DNA from: Jhaorihella thermophila
GTDB taxonomy: Bacteria > Pseudomonadota > Alphaproteobacteria > Rhodobacterales > Rhodobacteraceae
NCBI RefSeq assembly: GCF_900108275.1
Contig: NZ_FNVD01000001.1
Span: 310,001 to 374,000, forward strand
Direction of reading: 5' to 3'
DNA: 64,000 nt
In this document: in pieces, positions 9,632 through 19,181 of the stretch
How positions within the stretch are numbered: position 1 is the first letter of the stretch
Layout: every line of letters begins with the position of its first letter
Program-made: the position numbers and the translations under genes
Notes under the pieces: model-generated
Seen by the model: the letters and a program-made list of their open reading frames with translations, nothing else
Database searches by the model: none
What the model was told of the DNA's origin: nothing

Positions 9632-11167
9632 ATGTCGCGGATCGGGAAATACGACGATGCGGCCTGGATGCCGCTGGCCCTGCAGGTGTGGGGCGTCTTT
9701 TCGCTGGCCATGTGGCTGCCGGCGGCCCATGCCCTGATTCGCAACAATCACGCGGTATCCCGGTCGTTTTTCTATTCGGGATTGCTGGGGGTGATCTGCG
9801 TGGCGATGATCGCGCTGGCGCTGCGGGGGCGCCGGTCAAGGCGGGGGGCGCTGGGGCAGCTTCTGGTGCTGTTCGCCGTATTCGCGGCGCTTCCGGCCTT
9901 TCTTGCGATTCCGCTGCATGACGCGATGCGAACGACGAGCTTCGTGAACGCCTATTTCGACATGGTCAGCGCGATCACAACCACGGGAGCGAACCTGTTC
10001 GACGACCCCGCGCGGCTGGATGCGTCGATCCACCTGTGGCGGGCCGAGGTCGGCTGGCTGGGCGGGCTGGTGATGTGGATCGCGGCGGGGGCCATTCTGG
10101 CGCCGCTGTCGTTGGGCGGGTTCGAGATCACCGCGCGGGGCCAGCCGGGGCGCAGCTCGGACAACGCCGCAGCGATCGCGCGGGCGGACCCGATGCGCCG
10201 GGTGGTGCGGACCACGGTGGTTCTGACCCCTGTCTATGCGGGGCTGACGGTCGTGGTCTGGGTGCTGCTGATGGTCGCCGGGGAAAGCGCCCTGACCGGG
10301 CTGTCCCACGCCATGTCCGTGATGGCGACGTCGGGCATTTCGCCGGTGGGCGGCCTGTCCGGCAGCGCCTCGGGCGTGACGGGCGAGGCGATCCTGTTTT
10401 TGTTCATGTTCTTTGCGCTGTCGCGTCTGACCTTTTCCAGCGACACCGCGAATCGCGGCTATGCCCGGCTGGACAAGGATCCCGAATTCCGCATTGGCCT
10501 GATGATCGTGGTGGGGGTGCCTGCGCTGCTGTTTCTGCGCCATTGGCTGGCGACCCTGAACATCGCGACCGCGAGTCAGGGCGGGGCAGAGCCGCTTCAG
10601 GCGCTTTGGGGCGCGGTGTTCACTGTTCTGTCCTTTCTGACCACGACCGGTTTCGTCAGTGCCGACTGGGGCGCGGCGCAAAGCTGGTCGGGCATGGGAA
10701 CGCCGGGGCTGATCTTGATGGGGCTGGCGCTGGTCGGAGGCGGCGTGGCGACCACGGCGGGCGGCGTAAAGCTGCTGCGCGTCTATGTCCTCTATCTCAG
10801 TTCCGCGCGCGAGCTCGAGCGGCTTGTCCATCCCCATTCGGTGGGCGGAGGGGATCCCTCGCACCGGCGGTTCCGGCGCGACGGGGCGTTCATCGCCTGG
10901 GTATTCTTCATGCTGTTCGCGCTGTCTCTGTCGCTGGTGACGACCGTTCTGGCCGCCCTTGGCGTGGGCTTCGAACAGTCGGTGGTCATGGCGGTCGCCA
11001 CGCTGTCCACCACCGGGCCGCTGATCGAGGTGGCGATGGATACGCCGGTTCGGCTGATTGAACTGGGCGCGGGAGCCAAGGCGGTATTGTGCGCGGCGAT
11101 GGTGCTGGGGCGGCTTGAGACGCTGGCGATCGTCGCGCTTTTGACGCCCGATCTGTGGCGGAATTGA
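9632..11167 (+). CDS. trkH: Trk potassium uptake channel subunit TrkH
   Basis: A 511-residue polytopic membrane protein forming the potassium pathway. The four pore-loop filter sequences of the SKT superfamily can be read in order: TTTGANLF, ATSGISPVGG, TTTGFVSADW and STTGPLIEVA, each with the central glycine. The rest consists of hydrophobic helices. It follows trkA directly, matching the known membrane/NAD-binding partnership. Confidence 0.93.
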   Translation: MSRIGKYDDAAWMPLALQVWGVFSLAMWLPAAHALIRNNHAVSRSFFYSGLLGVICVAMIALALRGRRSRRGALGQLLVLFAVFAALPAFLAIPLHDAMRTTSFVNAYFDMVSAITTTGANLFDDPARLDASIHLWRAEVGWLGGLVMWIAAGAILAPLSLGGFEITARGQPGRSSDNAAAIARADPMRRVVRTTVVLTPVYAGLTVVVWVLLMVAGESALTGLSHAMSVMATSGISPVGGLSGSASGVTGEAILFLFMFFALSRLTFSSDTANRGYARLDKDPEFRIGLMIVVGVPALLFLRHWLATLNIATASQGGAEPLQALWGAVFTVLSFLTTTGFVSADWGAAQSWSGMGTPGLILMGLALVGGGVATTAGGVKLLRVYVLYLSSARELERLVHPHSVGGGDPSHRRFRRDGAFIAWVFFMLFALSLSLVTTVLAALGVGFEQSVVMAVATLSTTGPLIEVAMDTPVRLIELGAGAKAVLCAAMVLGRLETLAIVALLTPDLWRN

Positions 11168-11325
11168 CCCATGACGTGAAAATGCCCCCGCGTCTCTTGC
11201 TTTTTTCTGGTGGAATATCCGTGCACTCCGCGACATACTCCGCCTGAAGGGGCGCGCCGCGGGGCGGTGCGATACGGACAAGAAACGAGAAGAACCAGAC
11301 CAGAAAAAGGCGAGATTTTCAGCAA

Positions 11326-11565
11326 ATGGCTTCGGACAGACAGAATCTTCAGGACGCTTTCCTGAACCACGTGCGCAAGACCAAGGTTCCGGTCACGATT
11401 TTCCTCATCAACGGCGTCAAGCTTCAGGGCGTGATCACATGGTTCGACAATTTCTGCGTTCTGCTGCGCCGGGATGGTCAGTCGCAACTGGTCTACAAGC
11501 ATGCGATCTCGACCGTGATGCCGTCTCAGCCGATCAGCCTGTATGAAGGTGACGACGGCGCCTGA
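11326..11565 (+). CDS. hfq: RNA chaperone Hfq
   Basis: A 79-residue Sm-like protein. The Sm1 segment [29 protein letters not shown] and the Sm2 segment with [13 protein letters not shown] carry the conserved residues that make the hexameric ring and its RNA-binding faces; Hfq pairs small RNAs with mRNAs. Length is typical for alphaproteobacteria. The hfq stop and the hflX ATG share one base (TGATG). The 158-base gap after trkH is where a promoter is expected, but I could not pick one with confidence. Confidence 0.97.
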   Translation: MASDRQNLQDAFLNHVRKTKVPVTIFLINGVKLQGVITWFDNFCVLLRRDGQSQLVYKHAISTVMPSQPISLYEGDDGA

Positions 11566-12836
11566 TGGAGCATGAGGCGCAGCGCACCCGGGCCTGGGTG
11601 CTGCATCCTGACATCGGAACCCAAAAGCATCGCCGCGATCCTGAACGCGCGCTGGAAGAGGCCGTCGCTCTGGCGGCGGCGCTGCCCGGTCTCGACGTGA
11701 TCGGAGCCGAGGTCGTCCGGCTGCCGAAACCCCATGCGGGATATCTGTTCGGGGCGGGCAAGATCGAGGAACTCGGCGACCGGTTTGCCGAACATCGGAT
11801 CGAACTGGTGCTGATCGACGGGCCGGTGACGCCGGTGCAGCAGCGCAACCTGGAAAAGCGCTGGAAGGTGAAGATCCTGGATCGAACCGGGTTGATTCTG
11901 GAAATCTTCTCGGACCGGGCGCGGACCCGCGAAGGCGTGTTGCAGGTGGAAATGGCGGCGCTGAGCTATCAGCGCACGCGGCTAGTGCGGGCATGGACGC
12001 ACCTTGAACGTCAGCGTGGGGGCCTGGGTTTCGTGGGCGGCCCAGGCGAGACGCAGATTGAGGCCGACCGGCGGGCGATCGACGAACAGCTTGTGCGGCT
12101 GCGGCGGCAACTGGACAAGGTGGTCAGGACGCGCGAGCTGCACCGCAAGGCCCGCGCCAAGGTGCCCTATCCGATCGTGGCACTGGTGGGTTATACCAAC
12201 GCGGGAAAATCCACCCTGTTCAATCGGCTGACCGGGGCGGAGGTGATGGCCCGCGACATGCTGTTTGCGACGCTGGATCCCACCATGCGGCGGGTGCAAC
12301 TGCCCGACGGACCGGAGGTGATCCTGTCCGACACGGTGGGGTTCATCAGCGACCTGCCGACCGAACTGGTCGCGGCCTTTCGCGCCACGCTGGAGGAGGT
12401 TCTGTCGGCGGATGTGATCGTGCATGTGCGCGACATCCAGCATCCCGAGACCGAGGAACAGGCGCGGGACGTTGAAACCATCCTGGCCTCTCTGGGAGTC
12501 GAGGAGGACCGGCCGCGGATCGAGGTCTGGAACAAGGTTGACCTGCTGGAGCCGGAGGCGCGCGCGGCGGTGATGGCACGGGCGGCGCGGGATCCATCCG
12601 TTTTTGCCATTTCGGCGCGGACCGGAGAAGGGGTGGATGCGCTGTTGCAAGCCATCGGCGAGCTGGTGCAGGGCGCAAGACACGAGACGCGGCTTCATCT
12701 CGGCTTTGACGAGGGAAAACGCAGGGCGTGGCTATATGAACAGGACGTGGTTCAGGACGAAACCCAGGTCGAGGACGGGTTCGATCTGACGGTCCTGTGG
12801 ACGCCAAGGCAGGAGGCCCGGTTCCGGCAGCTTTAG
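11565..12836 (+). CDS. hflX: Ribosome-associated GTPase HflX
   Basis: A 423-residue OBG-like GTPase that binds the 50S subunit and rescues stalled ribosomes in studied bacteria. An N-terminal HflX domain with LPKPHAGYLFGAGKIEEL and GLGFVGGPGETQIEADRR is followed by the G domain: G1 GYTNAGKST at residues 209-217, G3 DTVGFISDLP, and G4 NKVD. hfq-hflX is a long-known gene pair; the one-base overlap indicates coupling. Confidence 0.96.
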   Translation: MEHEAQRTRAWVLHPDIGTQKHRRDPERALEEAVALAAALPGLDVIGAEVVRLPKPHAGYLFGAGKIEELGDRFAEHRIELVLIDGPVTPVQQRNLEKRWKVKILDRTGLILEIFSDRARTREGVLQVEMAALSYQRTRLVRAWTHLERQRGGLGFVGGPGETQIEADRRAIDEQLVRLRRQLDKVVRTRELHRKARAKVPYPIVALVGYTNAGKSTLFNRLTGAEVMARDMLFATLDPTMRRVQLPDGPEVILSDTVGFISDLPTELVAAFRATLEEVLSADVIVHVRDIQHPETEEQARDVETILASLGVEEDRPRIEVWNKVDLLEPEARAAVMARAARDPSVFAISARTGEGVDALLQAIGELVQGARHETRLHLGFDEGKRRAWLYEQDVVQDETQVEDGFDLTVLWTPRQEARFRQL

Positions 12837-12892
12837 GCCGGGTTCGGGCAGGGCGAGCTGTCGGCCTCGGCGACGCTTGTGGATGACCGGGC

Positions 12893-12955
12893 AGGGGGCG
12901 CTGCCCCCTCGGCCCTTGCGGGCCTCACCCCCGGAGTATTTCAGGCAAGATGAAG
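12893..12955 (+). repeat. Intergenic repeat copy 2 (type A tail)
   Basis: AGGGGGC / GCCCCCT hairpin (12893-12909), a second small hairpin GGCCC-TTGC-GGGCC (12911-12924), then the tail at 12928-12955, identical over 28 bases to copy 1. It lies between hflX and the aminotransferase gene. Confidence 0.8.
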
Positions 12956-13017
12956 AGTTTTAGAATTCGGCGGATGACCGCTTGACCGGGCAGGGGCGGG
13001 CGCCCACAACGGCTGTC

Positions 13018-14211
13018 ATGACGGAACGGTTCACAGGCAGTTTCACCCAGCAGGAGCCGATCCCCGAGGAGGGGATCGAGGCCGCTCTGGCGGTTCTTCG
13101 CAGCGGACGGTTGCACCGCTACAACGTAGCCCCCGGCGAGGTTGGCGAGGTCGCGCTGCTGGAACGGGAATTCGCCGTGCAGATGGACGCAAAATATTGC
13201 CTTGCGGTGGCCTCGGGCGGCTATGCGCTGGCCACGGCGCTGCGGGCGGTGGGGGTTGCGCCGGGCGAACCGGTGCTGACCAATGCCTTCACGCTGGCGC
13301 CAGTGCCCGGCGCGATCGCCAGCGTCGGCGCAGTGCCGGTATTCGTCGGCGTGAGCGAGGCGCTGACCATCGATCTGGAGGATCTGGCGGCCAAGGCGGG
13401 GCGAGCGAAGGTTCTGATGCTCAGCCACATGCGTGGGCATATTTGCGACATGGACGCGCTGATGCAGATTGCCCGGACCCATGGGCTGACGGTGATCGAG
13501 GATTGCGCCCATACGATGGGGGCTTCCTGGAACGGGGTGAAGAGCGGCCGGCACGGGGCGGTGGGCTGCTATTCCACCCAGACCTACAAGCACGTCAATT
13601 CCGGCGAGGGCGGGCTGCTGGTGACGGATGACGAAGAGATCGCGGCCCGGGCGGTCATCTTGTCGGGATCCTACATGCTGTATGACCGCCACCTTGCCGC
13701 GCCGGACAGGGAGGTGTTCGAGCGGGTGAAATACGACACGCCCAACATTTCGGGCCGGATGGATCATCTGCGCGCGGCGATCCTGCGGCCGCAGCTGCGC
13801 GATCTGGACGCGCAGGTGCGGCGCTGGAACGACCGCTATCGCGTGATCGAGGAGGGCCTGCGCGGCACGCCCGGCCTGACCGTTATCGAGCGGCCCGTGG
13901 CGGAGCATTTCGTCGGCTCGTCCTTCCAGTTCCTGCTGCTCGACTGGCCGGCGGAGAAGGTGCAGGCGGTCGTCGCGCGCTGTGCCGACCGGGGGGTGGA
14001 GCTCAAGTGGTTCGGCGCGCCCGAGCCGCACGGGTTCACCTCGCGCTATGACAGCTGGCGCTATGCGCCCAGCGCGCCGATGCCTGCGACCGACCGGGTG
14101 CTGGCGGGGATCCTCGACATGCGGGTGCCGCTGACCTTCAGCCTGAACGATTGCGCGCTGATCGCCCGGATCATCCGCGCCGAAGTTTCGGCGGTGCATC
14201 AGGTCGCCTGA
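13018..14211 (+). CDS. DegT/DnrJ/EryC1/StrS-family PLP aminotransferase
   Basis: A 397-residue fold-type I PLP enzyme. The PLP-binding aspartate is in VIEDCAHTMGASW and the Schiff-base lysine is Lys191 in TQTYKHVNSGEGGLL, the hallmark of the sugar-aminotransferase (DegT) family. Substrate is unknown; no sugar-nucleotide or polysaccharide genes are nearby. The ATG at 13018 is preferred to the in-frame TTG at 12982, though no strong Shine-Dalgarno precedes either. Its 3' end overlaps the convergent permease gene by 41 bases. Confidence 0.85.
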   Translation: MTERFTGSFTQQEPIPEEGIEAALAVLRSGRLHRYNVAPGEVGEVALLEREFAVQMDAKYCLAVASGGYALATALRAVGVAPGEPVLTNAFTLAPVPGAIASVGAVPVFVGVSEALTIDLEDLAAKAGRAKVLMLSHMRGHICDMDALMQIARTHGLTVIEDCAHTMGASWNGVKSGRHGAVGCYSTQTYKHVNSGEGGLLVTDDEEIAARAVILSGSYMLYDRHLAAPDREVFERVKYDTPNISGRMDHLRAAILRPQLRDLDAQVRRWNDRYRVIEEGLRGTPGLTVIERPVAEHFVGSSFQFLLLDWPAEKVQAVVARCADRGVELKWFGAPEPHGFTSRYDSWRYAPSAPMPATDRVLAGILDMRVPLTFSLNDCALIARIIRAEVSAVHQVA

Positions 14212-15517
14212 GCCGCCCCGAAAGGTGGGCATAGACGGCCGCCATGACCGTCAGCACGGCATAGATGGTGAGTACGAAGGCGAGTTGCTCGGGGCTGTGT
14301 TGCGCCTCGTAGATCAGGATCAGGACGGTCGCCGCGCCGAGGCCGGTCATGGACAGGACCGTCGCCCAGGGGTGCGCGCCGGTTTCGCCACGTTTGGCGT
14401 GGTTGGTCAGCGCCATCAGGAAACAGACCAGCAGGAAGGTGATCGAGCCGAATTCGAGGATCAGCCGCAGGCTGCCGATCACGATCAGACCCATGGCGCA
14501 GATGGCCATGGCCGCGACCGCGAGGCGCGGGATGCCGCCCGACCGTTCGGCCAGCCGCGGCGGCAGGTAGCCGTCGCGCGCGATCGCGGCCATCTGCCGT
14601 GAAGCGCCGTAGAGGGTGCCGGAAATCGCGCTCATCGTTGCCAGCAGGGCGCCGGCGATCACCAAGTATTCGCCCACGGGTCCCAGCACGTCGCTGGCGC
14701 CGGCAGCGAGTGCGTATTCCTGTTTGGCGATGAGGTCGTCGAAGGGAATCGCGGCAATCGCGCCGATGGCCAGCACCACATAGATCGTCGTGGCCGCCGC
14801 CACCGCCCAGTAGATCGCGCGGGGGATGTTGCGGTCGGGCCGGTCCATGTCATTGGTGGCGTTGATCACCAGCTGGAAGCCTTCGTAGGCGACGAAGGTG
14901 ACCGAAGCGATGGTGAGGATGCCCAGCAGCGGGAAGCCGTCCCGCGCAATCGCGGCTTCGGCCAGTCCGACATCGGCGTTGCCCCACAGCACGCCGGCCA
15001 CCACCAGCAGGATTGCGATCTTTGTATAGACCATCAGATCCTCGAGCCGTCCCATGCCATGCACCGACCACAGGTTGACGGCGAGAAATCCCCCGATCAC
15101 CGAGAGCGCCACGACTTTGCGCACAAGGTCGTTGTCGGCAAAGGCAAAACCGCTGATCGCGTAAGACGCGAAGGTGTAGGCATAAAGCGCGATGGTCGAG
15201 ATGTAGCCGAACACCACCCACCAGCCGATCAGCGCCGCCAAGAAGTCGTGGCCGGGAAAGCTGCGCTTCACGAAGGCATAGGTCGCGCCTTCGTCGCGGT
15301 AATATACCCCCAGCTTCACATAGGAATAGGCCGCCAGCGCCGCCACCGCCCCGCCCAGCGCGATTGCGACCGGGGTCCAGACGCCGACCGTGGCGACCGA
15401 AATGCCAAGGATGGTGAATATCCCGCCGCCCACCATGCCGCCCAGCGCGATGGCGACCAGTTCGGGCAACCTCAGCGGCGCGGAGTCCTTTGAAGGGGAA
15501 TGATGCATGCGGGTCAC
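14171..15517 (-). CDS. APC-superfamily amino acid permease
   Basis: A 448-residue inner-membrane transporter with about twelve hydrophobic segments. The first helix carries LVAIALGGMVGGGIFTILGIS, the unwound GGGIF element that binds the substrate amine in APC transporters, and FVAYEGFQLVINATNDMDRP matches the helix 6 region. The GTG at 15517 is eleven bases from AAGAGA; an ATG three codons later is the alternative. It is divergent from the isovaleryl-CoA dehydrogenase gene, so uptake of a branched-chain or related amino acid is possible but not shown. Confidence 0.85.
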   Translation of the reverse strand: MTRMHHSPSKDSAPLRLPELVAIALGGMVGGGIFTILGISVATVGVWTPVAIALGGAVAALAAYSYVKLGVYYRDEGATYAFVKRSFPGHDFLAALIGWWVVFGYISTIALYAYTFASYAISGFAFADNDLVRKVVALSVIGGFLAVNLWSVHGMGRLEDLMVYTKIAILLVVAGVLWGNADVGLAEAAIARDGFPLLGILTIASVTFVAYEGFQLVINATNDMDRPDRNIPRAIYWAVAAATTIYVVLAIGAIAAIPFDDLIAKQEYALAAGASDVLGPVGEYLVIAGALLATMSAISGTLYGASRQMAAIARDGYLPPRLAERSGGIPRLAVAAMAICAMGLIVIGSLRLILEFGSITFLLVCFLMALTNHAKRGETGAHPWATVLSMTGLGAATVLILIYEAQHSPEQLAFVLTIYAVLTVMAAVYAHLSGRLRRPDAPPKLRRG

Positions 15518-15532
15518 TGGATTCGAATTCTC

Positions 15533-15561
15533 TTGATCGGATGCATGACATGCCGTAGTTA
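15533..15561 (+). promoter_or_regulatory. Candidate promoter of the isovaleryl-CoA dehydrogenase gene
   Basis: TTGATC (15533-15538), a 17-base spacer, and TAGTTA (15556-15561) resemble a housekeeping promoter and would start transcription near 15568, about 30 bases before the ATG. The overlap with the operator-like palindrome at 15564-15577 supports regulation at this site. Confidence 0.4.
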
Positions 15562-15563
15562 TC

Positions 15564-15577
15564 TGAACAACTGTTCA
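15564..15577. promoter_or_regulatory. Operator-like inverted repeat TGAACA-AC-TGTTCA
   Basis: A perfect 6-2-6 palindrome centred on the predicted transcription start of the isovaleryl-CoA dehydrogenase gene, in the divergent region shared with the permease gene. Position suggests a repressor site controlling leucine catabolism. The sequence is not the MerR-type LiuR consensus as I remember it, so the regulator is unknown. Confidence 0.45.
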
Positions 15578-15597
15578 ATAACCGGAGAGTCGATCCC

Positions 15598-16761
15598 ATG
15601 TTCATGCATTCGATGAGGTTCGATCTGGGCGAGGACATCAACGCCCTGCGCGAGATGGTCCACCGCTGGGCGCAGGAGCGCCTCAAGCCGATGGCGGCCG
15701 AGATTGACCGCTCGAACAGCTTTCCCAACGAGCTGTGGAAGGAAATGGGCGAACTCGGCCTTCTGGGCATCACCGTGCCCGAGGAATATGGCGGGGCGGG
15801 CATGGGCTATCTGGCCCATGTGGTCGCGGTCGAGGAGATCGCCCGCGCCAGCGCCAGCGTGTCGCTCAGCTATGGCGCGCATTCCAATCTGTGCGTCAAC
15901 CAGATCAAGCTGAACGGCACCGAGGAGCAGAAGCGGAAATACCTGCCCCGGCTGATCTCGGGCGAACATGTGGGCGCGCTGGCGATGTCCGAACCCTCGG
16001 CCGGGTCGGACGTGGTGTCGATGAAGCTGCGCGCGGAGAAGCGCAACGACCACTACCGGCTGAACGGCAACAAGTACTGGATCACCAACGGGCCCGATGC
16101 CGATACGCTGGTGGTCTATGCCAAGACCGACCCCGAGGCCGGCGCCAAGGGAATCACAGCCTTCATCATCGAAAAAGAGATGAAGGGCTTTTCCACCAGC
16201 CCACATTTCGACAAGCTGGGGATGCGCGGATCGAACACGGCCGAGCTGATCTTTGAAGACGTCGAAGTGCCGTTCGAAAACGTTCTGGGCGAGGAAAACA
16301 AGGGCGTTGCGGTTCTGATGTCGGGGCTGGACTATGAACGGGTGGTCCTGTCGGGGATCGGCACCGGAATCATGGCCGCCTGCATGGACGAAGTGATGCC
16401 CTACATGGCCGAGCGCCGCCAGTTCGGCCAGCCGATCGGGAATTTCCAGCTGATGCAGGGCAAGATCGCCGACATGTACACGGCGATGAATTCCGCCCGC
16501 GCCTATGTCTACGAGGTCGCGCGCGCCTGCGACCGGGGCGAGGTGACGCGCCAGGACGCGGCGGCCTGTGTGCTCTATGCGTCCGAAGAGGCGATGAAGG
16601 TGGCGCATCAGGCGGTGCAGGCCTTTGGCGGGGCCGGCTATCTGAACGACAACCCGGTGGGCCGGATCTTCCGCGATGCCAAGCTGATGGAAATTGGCGC
16701 CGGCACCAGCGAAATCCGGCGGATGCTGATCGGGCGCGAACTGGTGGGCAAGATGCTGTAG
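15598..16761 (+). CDS. ivd: Isovaleryl-CoA dehydrogenase
   Basis: A 387-residue FAD acyl-CoA dehydrogenase oxidising isovaleryl-CoA to 3-methylcrotonyl-CoA in leucine breakdown. It shows [20 protein letters not shown], and the C-terminal [22 protein letters not shown] signature. The catalytic base Glu247 in [10 protein letters not shown] is at the helix-G position typical of isovaleryl-CoA dehydrogenases, unlike the C-terminal Glu of short-chain enzymes. The remaining leucine genes follow downstream beyond the inserted ompW. CCGGAGAG precedes the ATG. Confidence 0.94.
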   Translation: MFMHSMRFDLGEDINALREMVHRWAQERLKPMAAEIDRSNSFPNELWKEMGELGLLGITVPEEYGGAGMGYLAHVVAVEEIARASASVSLSYGAHSNLCVNQIKLNGTEEQKRKYLPRLISGEHVGALAMSEPSAGSDVVSMKLRAEKRNDHYRLNGNKYWITNGPDADTLVVYAKTDPEAGAKGITAFIIEKEMKGFSTSPHFDKLGMRGSNTAELIFEDVEVPFENVLGEENKGVAVLMSGLDYERVVLSGIGTGIMAACMDEVMPYMAERRQFGQPIGNFQLMQGKIADMYTAMNSARAYVYEVARACDRGEVTRQDAAACVLYASEEAMKVAHQAVQAFGGAGYLNDNPVGRIFRDAKLMEIGAGTSEIRRMLIGRELVGKML

Positions 16762-16771
16762 ACAAGGAAAA

Positions 16772-16802
16772 GGCCCGCGCGACCGAGGGAGACACGCGGG
16801 CC
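16772..16802. terminator. Hairpin after isovaleryl-CoA dehydrogenase
   Basis: GGCCCGCG and CGCGGGCC form an 8-base stem right after the stop at 16761. No clear T-run follows, so it may be a Rho-assisted or bidirectional terminator between the convergent ivd and ompW genes. Confidence 0.5.
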
Positions 16803-16811
16803 GAACCGTTC

Positions 16812-16832
16812 GGCGGGCCGGCATGGCCCGCC
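16812..16832. terminator. Hairpin between convergent ivd and ompW
   Basis: GGCGGGCC, five-base loop, GGCCCGCC: a perfect 8-base stem ending 14 bases from the ompW stop. On the leftward strand it would be the terminator of ompW. Confidence 0.5.
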
Positions 16833-16845
16833 AAGGCAAAAGGGA

Positions 16846-17448
16846 TCAGAAGCGGTGGATGTAGGAAAAGCCCACGACGACCGGGTCGATCTTGGCGGTG
16901 CCGATCTTGGCGCCGTTCAGGCTCACGTCGCTATCGATATCCATCCAACGCAGGTCAAAGCGCAGCGCGCCGTTGTCGCTGATCTGGTAATCCACGCCGG
17001 CATGGGCGGCGATGCCCCAAGAATCGTCCAGCCGAACCTTACCCAGCGGCGACTTTTCGTCAAAGAAGGTGGTGTAGTTGATGCCCGCGCCGATGAAGGG
17101 CTTGAATGCCGACTGCGTGGGGAAGTGATAGTTCAACGACAGCGTCGGCGGCAGGTGCTTGACCGTCGCCGCGTAGGCGCCGCCCAGCTTGACGTCATGC
17201 TTGAACGGCGTCGCGGCCAGCAGCTCGACGCCCAGATTGTCGCGGATGAAGTATTCCACCGTGAACGTCGGGCGCGTGTCCGAATCCACCGTCGCCCTTG
17301 CGCCGGCCAGCGTGCCGTTGTTGGATTTGGGATTCACGTGGCCGACACCGATGCCGACGGTCCAGTCGCCTTGGGACTGGGCAAGGGCAGGGGCCGCCAG
17401 GGCGGCCATCGCGGTGGAAAGAACCAGAGCCTTGGTCATGCGTTTCAT
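16846..17448 (-). CDS. ompW: OmpW-family outer membrane protein
   Basis: A 200-residue eight-stranded beta-barrel porin of the OmpW family. A Sec signal peptide (MKRMTKALVLSTAMAALAAP, ending ALA) is followed by VGIGVGHVNPKS, PTFTVEYFIRDNLGVELLAA, HLPPTLSLNYHFP, FIGAGINYTTFFDEK and the C-terminal VVGFSYIHRF, ending in the phenylalanine used for outer-membrane insertion. The ATG at 17448 follows AAGGACG; an upstream in-frame extension would bury the signal peptide and is rejected. An FNR-like site upstream suggests induction by low oxygen, as known for ompW in enteric bacteria. Confidence 0.93.
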   Translation of the reverse strand: MKRMTKALVLSTAMAALAAPALAQSQGDWTVGIGVGHVNPKSNNGTLAGARATVDSDTRPTFTVEYFIRDNLGVELLAATPFKHDVKLGGAYAATVKHLPPTLSLNYHFPTQSAFKPFIGAGINYTTFFDEKSPLGKVRLDDSWGIAAHAGVDYQISDNGALRFDLRWMDIDSDVSLNGAKIGTAKIDPVVVGFSYIHRF

Positions 17449-17509
17449 GGGTGTTGCGTCCTTGTTGATGTTTGCATGCGGAGATTCGCATGTTTTCGCG
17501 GTCGCAGCA

Positions 17510-17523
17510 CTGATCTGGATCAA
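17510..17523 (-). promoter_or_regulatory. FNR/FnrL-like box upstream of ompW
   Basis: CTGAT-CTGG-ATCAA matches nine of ten consensus bases of TTGAT-N4-ATCAA. Its centre is about 32 bases upstream of a weak -10-like GAATCT (17487-17482, leftward), the spacing of a class II FNR-activated promoter, and would give a leader of roughly 27 bases before the ompW ATG at 17448. Confidence 0.55.
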
Positions 17524-17645
17524 GTTTGCCCAATGTTACCAAGCGGCAACATGTTGAAATGTCGGCATAAAAATATGGTCATCGCTGGATTCTCCCGCAG
17601 AAAGGATCGTTACGTGTTGCATCGCGGCGTCAACCGGAGGGCCGC

Positions 17646-19181
17646 ATGACCGGTTTCTCCGCCTCTCTCCCCGGTCTGCGGGCGGACGGGACATGGGACA
17701 TCCCCGACCGCCTGAACATGGCGCGGCAGTGCCTGTCGCAGCCGCCGGATCGGCTGGCCATCATCGACCTGACCGGGGCGGCGCGGCGCGACGTGACCTT
17801 TGGCGATCTCGCCGCCATGACCGACGCGCTGGCCCGCCGGCTGCTGCGCGCGGTGGCGCCGGGCGACAGGGTGGGGGTTCTGCTGTCTCAATCGCCCTGG
17901 ACGGCGGCGGCGCACTTGGCAATCTGGAAGATCGGCGCGATCTCGGTGCCGCTGTTCAAGCTGTTCCAGCGCGACGCCCTGCGCACGCGGATCACGGATG
18001 CGGACCTTTCGCTTGTCCTGACCGACGCGGCAGGCGCCGCGCAGCTGGGCGACCTGGCCACGCCGCTGATCGTGGACCGGGCGGGCGAAGACGGCGCGCC
18101 GGTGCCCTTTGCCGATACCGGCCCCGACGATCCCGCCGTGCTGATCTACACCTCGGGCACCACCGGCAAGCCGAAAGGCGCGCTGCACGGCCACCGGGTG
18201 TTGACCGGCCACCTGCCGGGCGTGTCGATCAGCCACGACCACCTGCGCGCGGGCGACTGCCTGTGGACCCCGGCCGACTGGGCCTGGATCGGCGGCCTCT
18301 TCGACGTGTTGATGCCGGGGCTGGCGCTGGGCATCCCCGTGGCCGCCGCGCGGATGGAGAAATTTACCCCCGAAGGCTGCGCCGACATCGTCCGCCGGGG
18401 CGGTGTGCGCAACGTGTTCTTCCCGCCCACCGCGCTGCGGATGCTCAAGGCGGCGGACATGGTCCTGCCGGGGCTGCGTTCGGTCGCCTCGGGGGGCGAG
18501 CCGCTGGGGGCGGAAATGCTGGACTGGGGCCGCCGCGCCTTTGGTCTGACCATCAACGAATTCTACGGCCAGACCGAATGCAACATGGTGGTCAGCTCCT
18601 GCGCCGCCGATTTCCCGCCGCGCCCGGGCTGCATCGGCAAGCCGGTGCCGGGCCACGAGGTTGCGGTGATCGACGACACCGGCCGGCCCGCGTCCGGCGA
18701 AGGCGACATCGCGATCCGGCGCGGCTCTGCCTCGATGATGCTGGAATACTGGCGCAACCCGCAGGCCACCGCCGAAAAGTTCTGCGACGACTGGCTGGTG
18801 ACCGGCGACCGGGGCATCTGGGGCGGCGACTATCTGCGCTTTGTCGGGCGCGAGGATGACGTGATCACCTCGGCCGGCTACCGCATCGGCCCCGCCGAGA
18901 TCGAGGACTGCCTGCTGACCCATCCGGCGGTCGCCACCGCGGGCGTGGTGGGCAAGCCCGATCCGCTGCGCACCGAGATCGTCAAGGCCTATGTCGTGCT
19001 GAAACCGGGGGCGCACGCGACCGAGGCGGATTTGCAGGCATATGTCAAAGAACGGCTTGCAAGCCATTCATACCCAAGGGAAATCACATTTCTCGATAGC
19101 CTGCCGATGACGGTGACGGGCAAGGTGATCCGCAAGGAGCTTAAACGCCGCGCGGCGGCGGAAACGGAGGCACAGCGATGA
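17646..19181 (+). CDS. AMP-dependent acyl-CoA synthetase
   Basis: A 511-residue ANL-superfamily ligase. The P-loop [17 protein letters not shown] begins near residue 167, followed by [11 protein letters not shown], the [12 protein letters not shown] hinge and the C-terminal catalytic lysine in [14 protein letters not shown]. Proteins like this activate short to medium carboxylic acids. Its position, overlapping the next gene by four bases within the leucine operon, suggests activation of a branched acid such as isovalerate or of acetoacetate; which one cannot be decided. CCGGAGG precedes the ATG. Confidence 0.85.
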   Translation: MTGFSASLPGLRADGTWDIPDRLNMARQCLSQPPDRLAIIDLTGAARRDVTFGDLAAMTDALARRLLRAVAPGDRVGVLLSQSPWTAAAHLAIWKIGAISVPLFKLFQRDALRTRITDADLSLVLTDAAGAAQLGDLATPLIVDRAGEDGAPVPFADTGPDDPAVLIYTSGTTGKPKGALHGHRVLTGHLPGVSISHDHLRAGDCLWTPADWAWIGGLFDVLMPGLALGIPVAAARMEKFTPEGCADIVRRGGVRNVFFPPTALRMLKAADMVLPGLRSVASGGEPLGAEMLDWGRRAFGLTINEFYGQTECNMVVSSCAADFPPRPGCIGKPVPGHEVAVIDDTGRPASGEGDIAIRRGSASMMLEYWRNPQATAEKFCDDWLVTGDRGIWGGDYLRFVGREDDVITSAGYRIGPAEIEDCLLTHPAVATAGVVGKPDPLRTEIVKAYVVLKPGAHATEADLQAYVKERLASHSYPREITFLDSLPMTVTGKVIRKELKRRAAAETEAQR

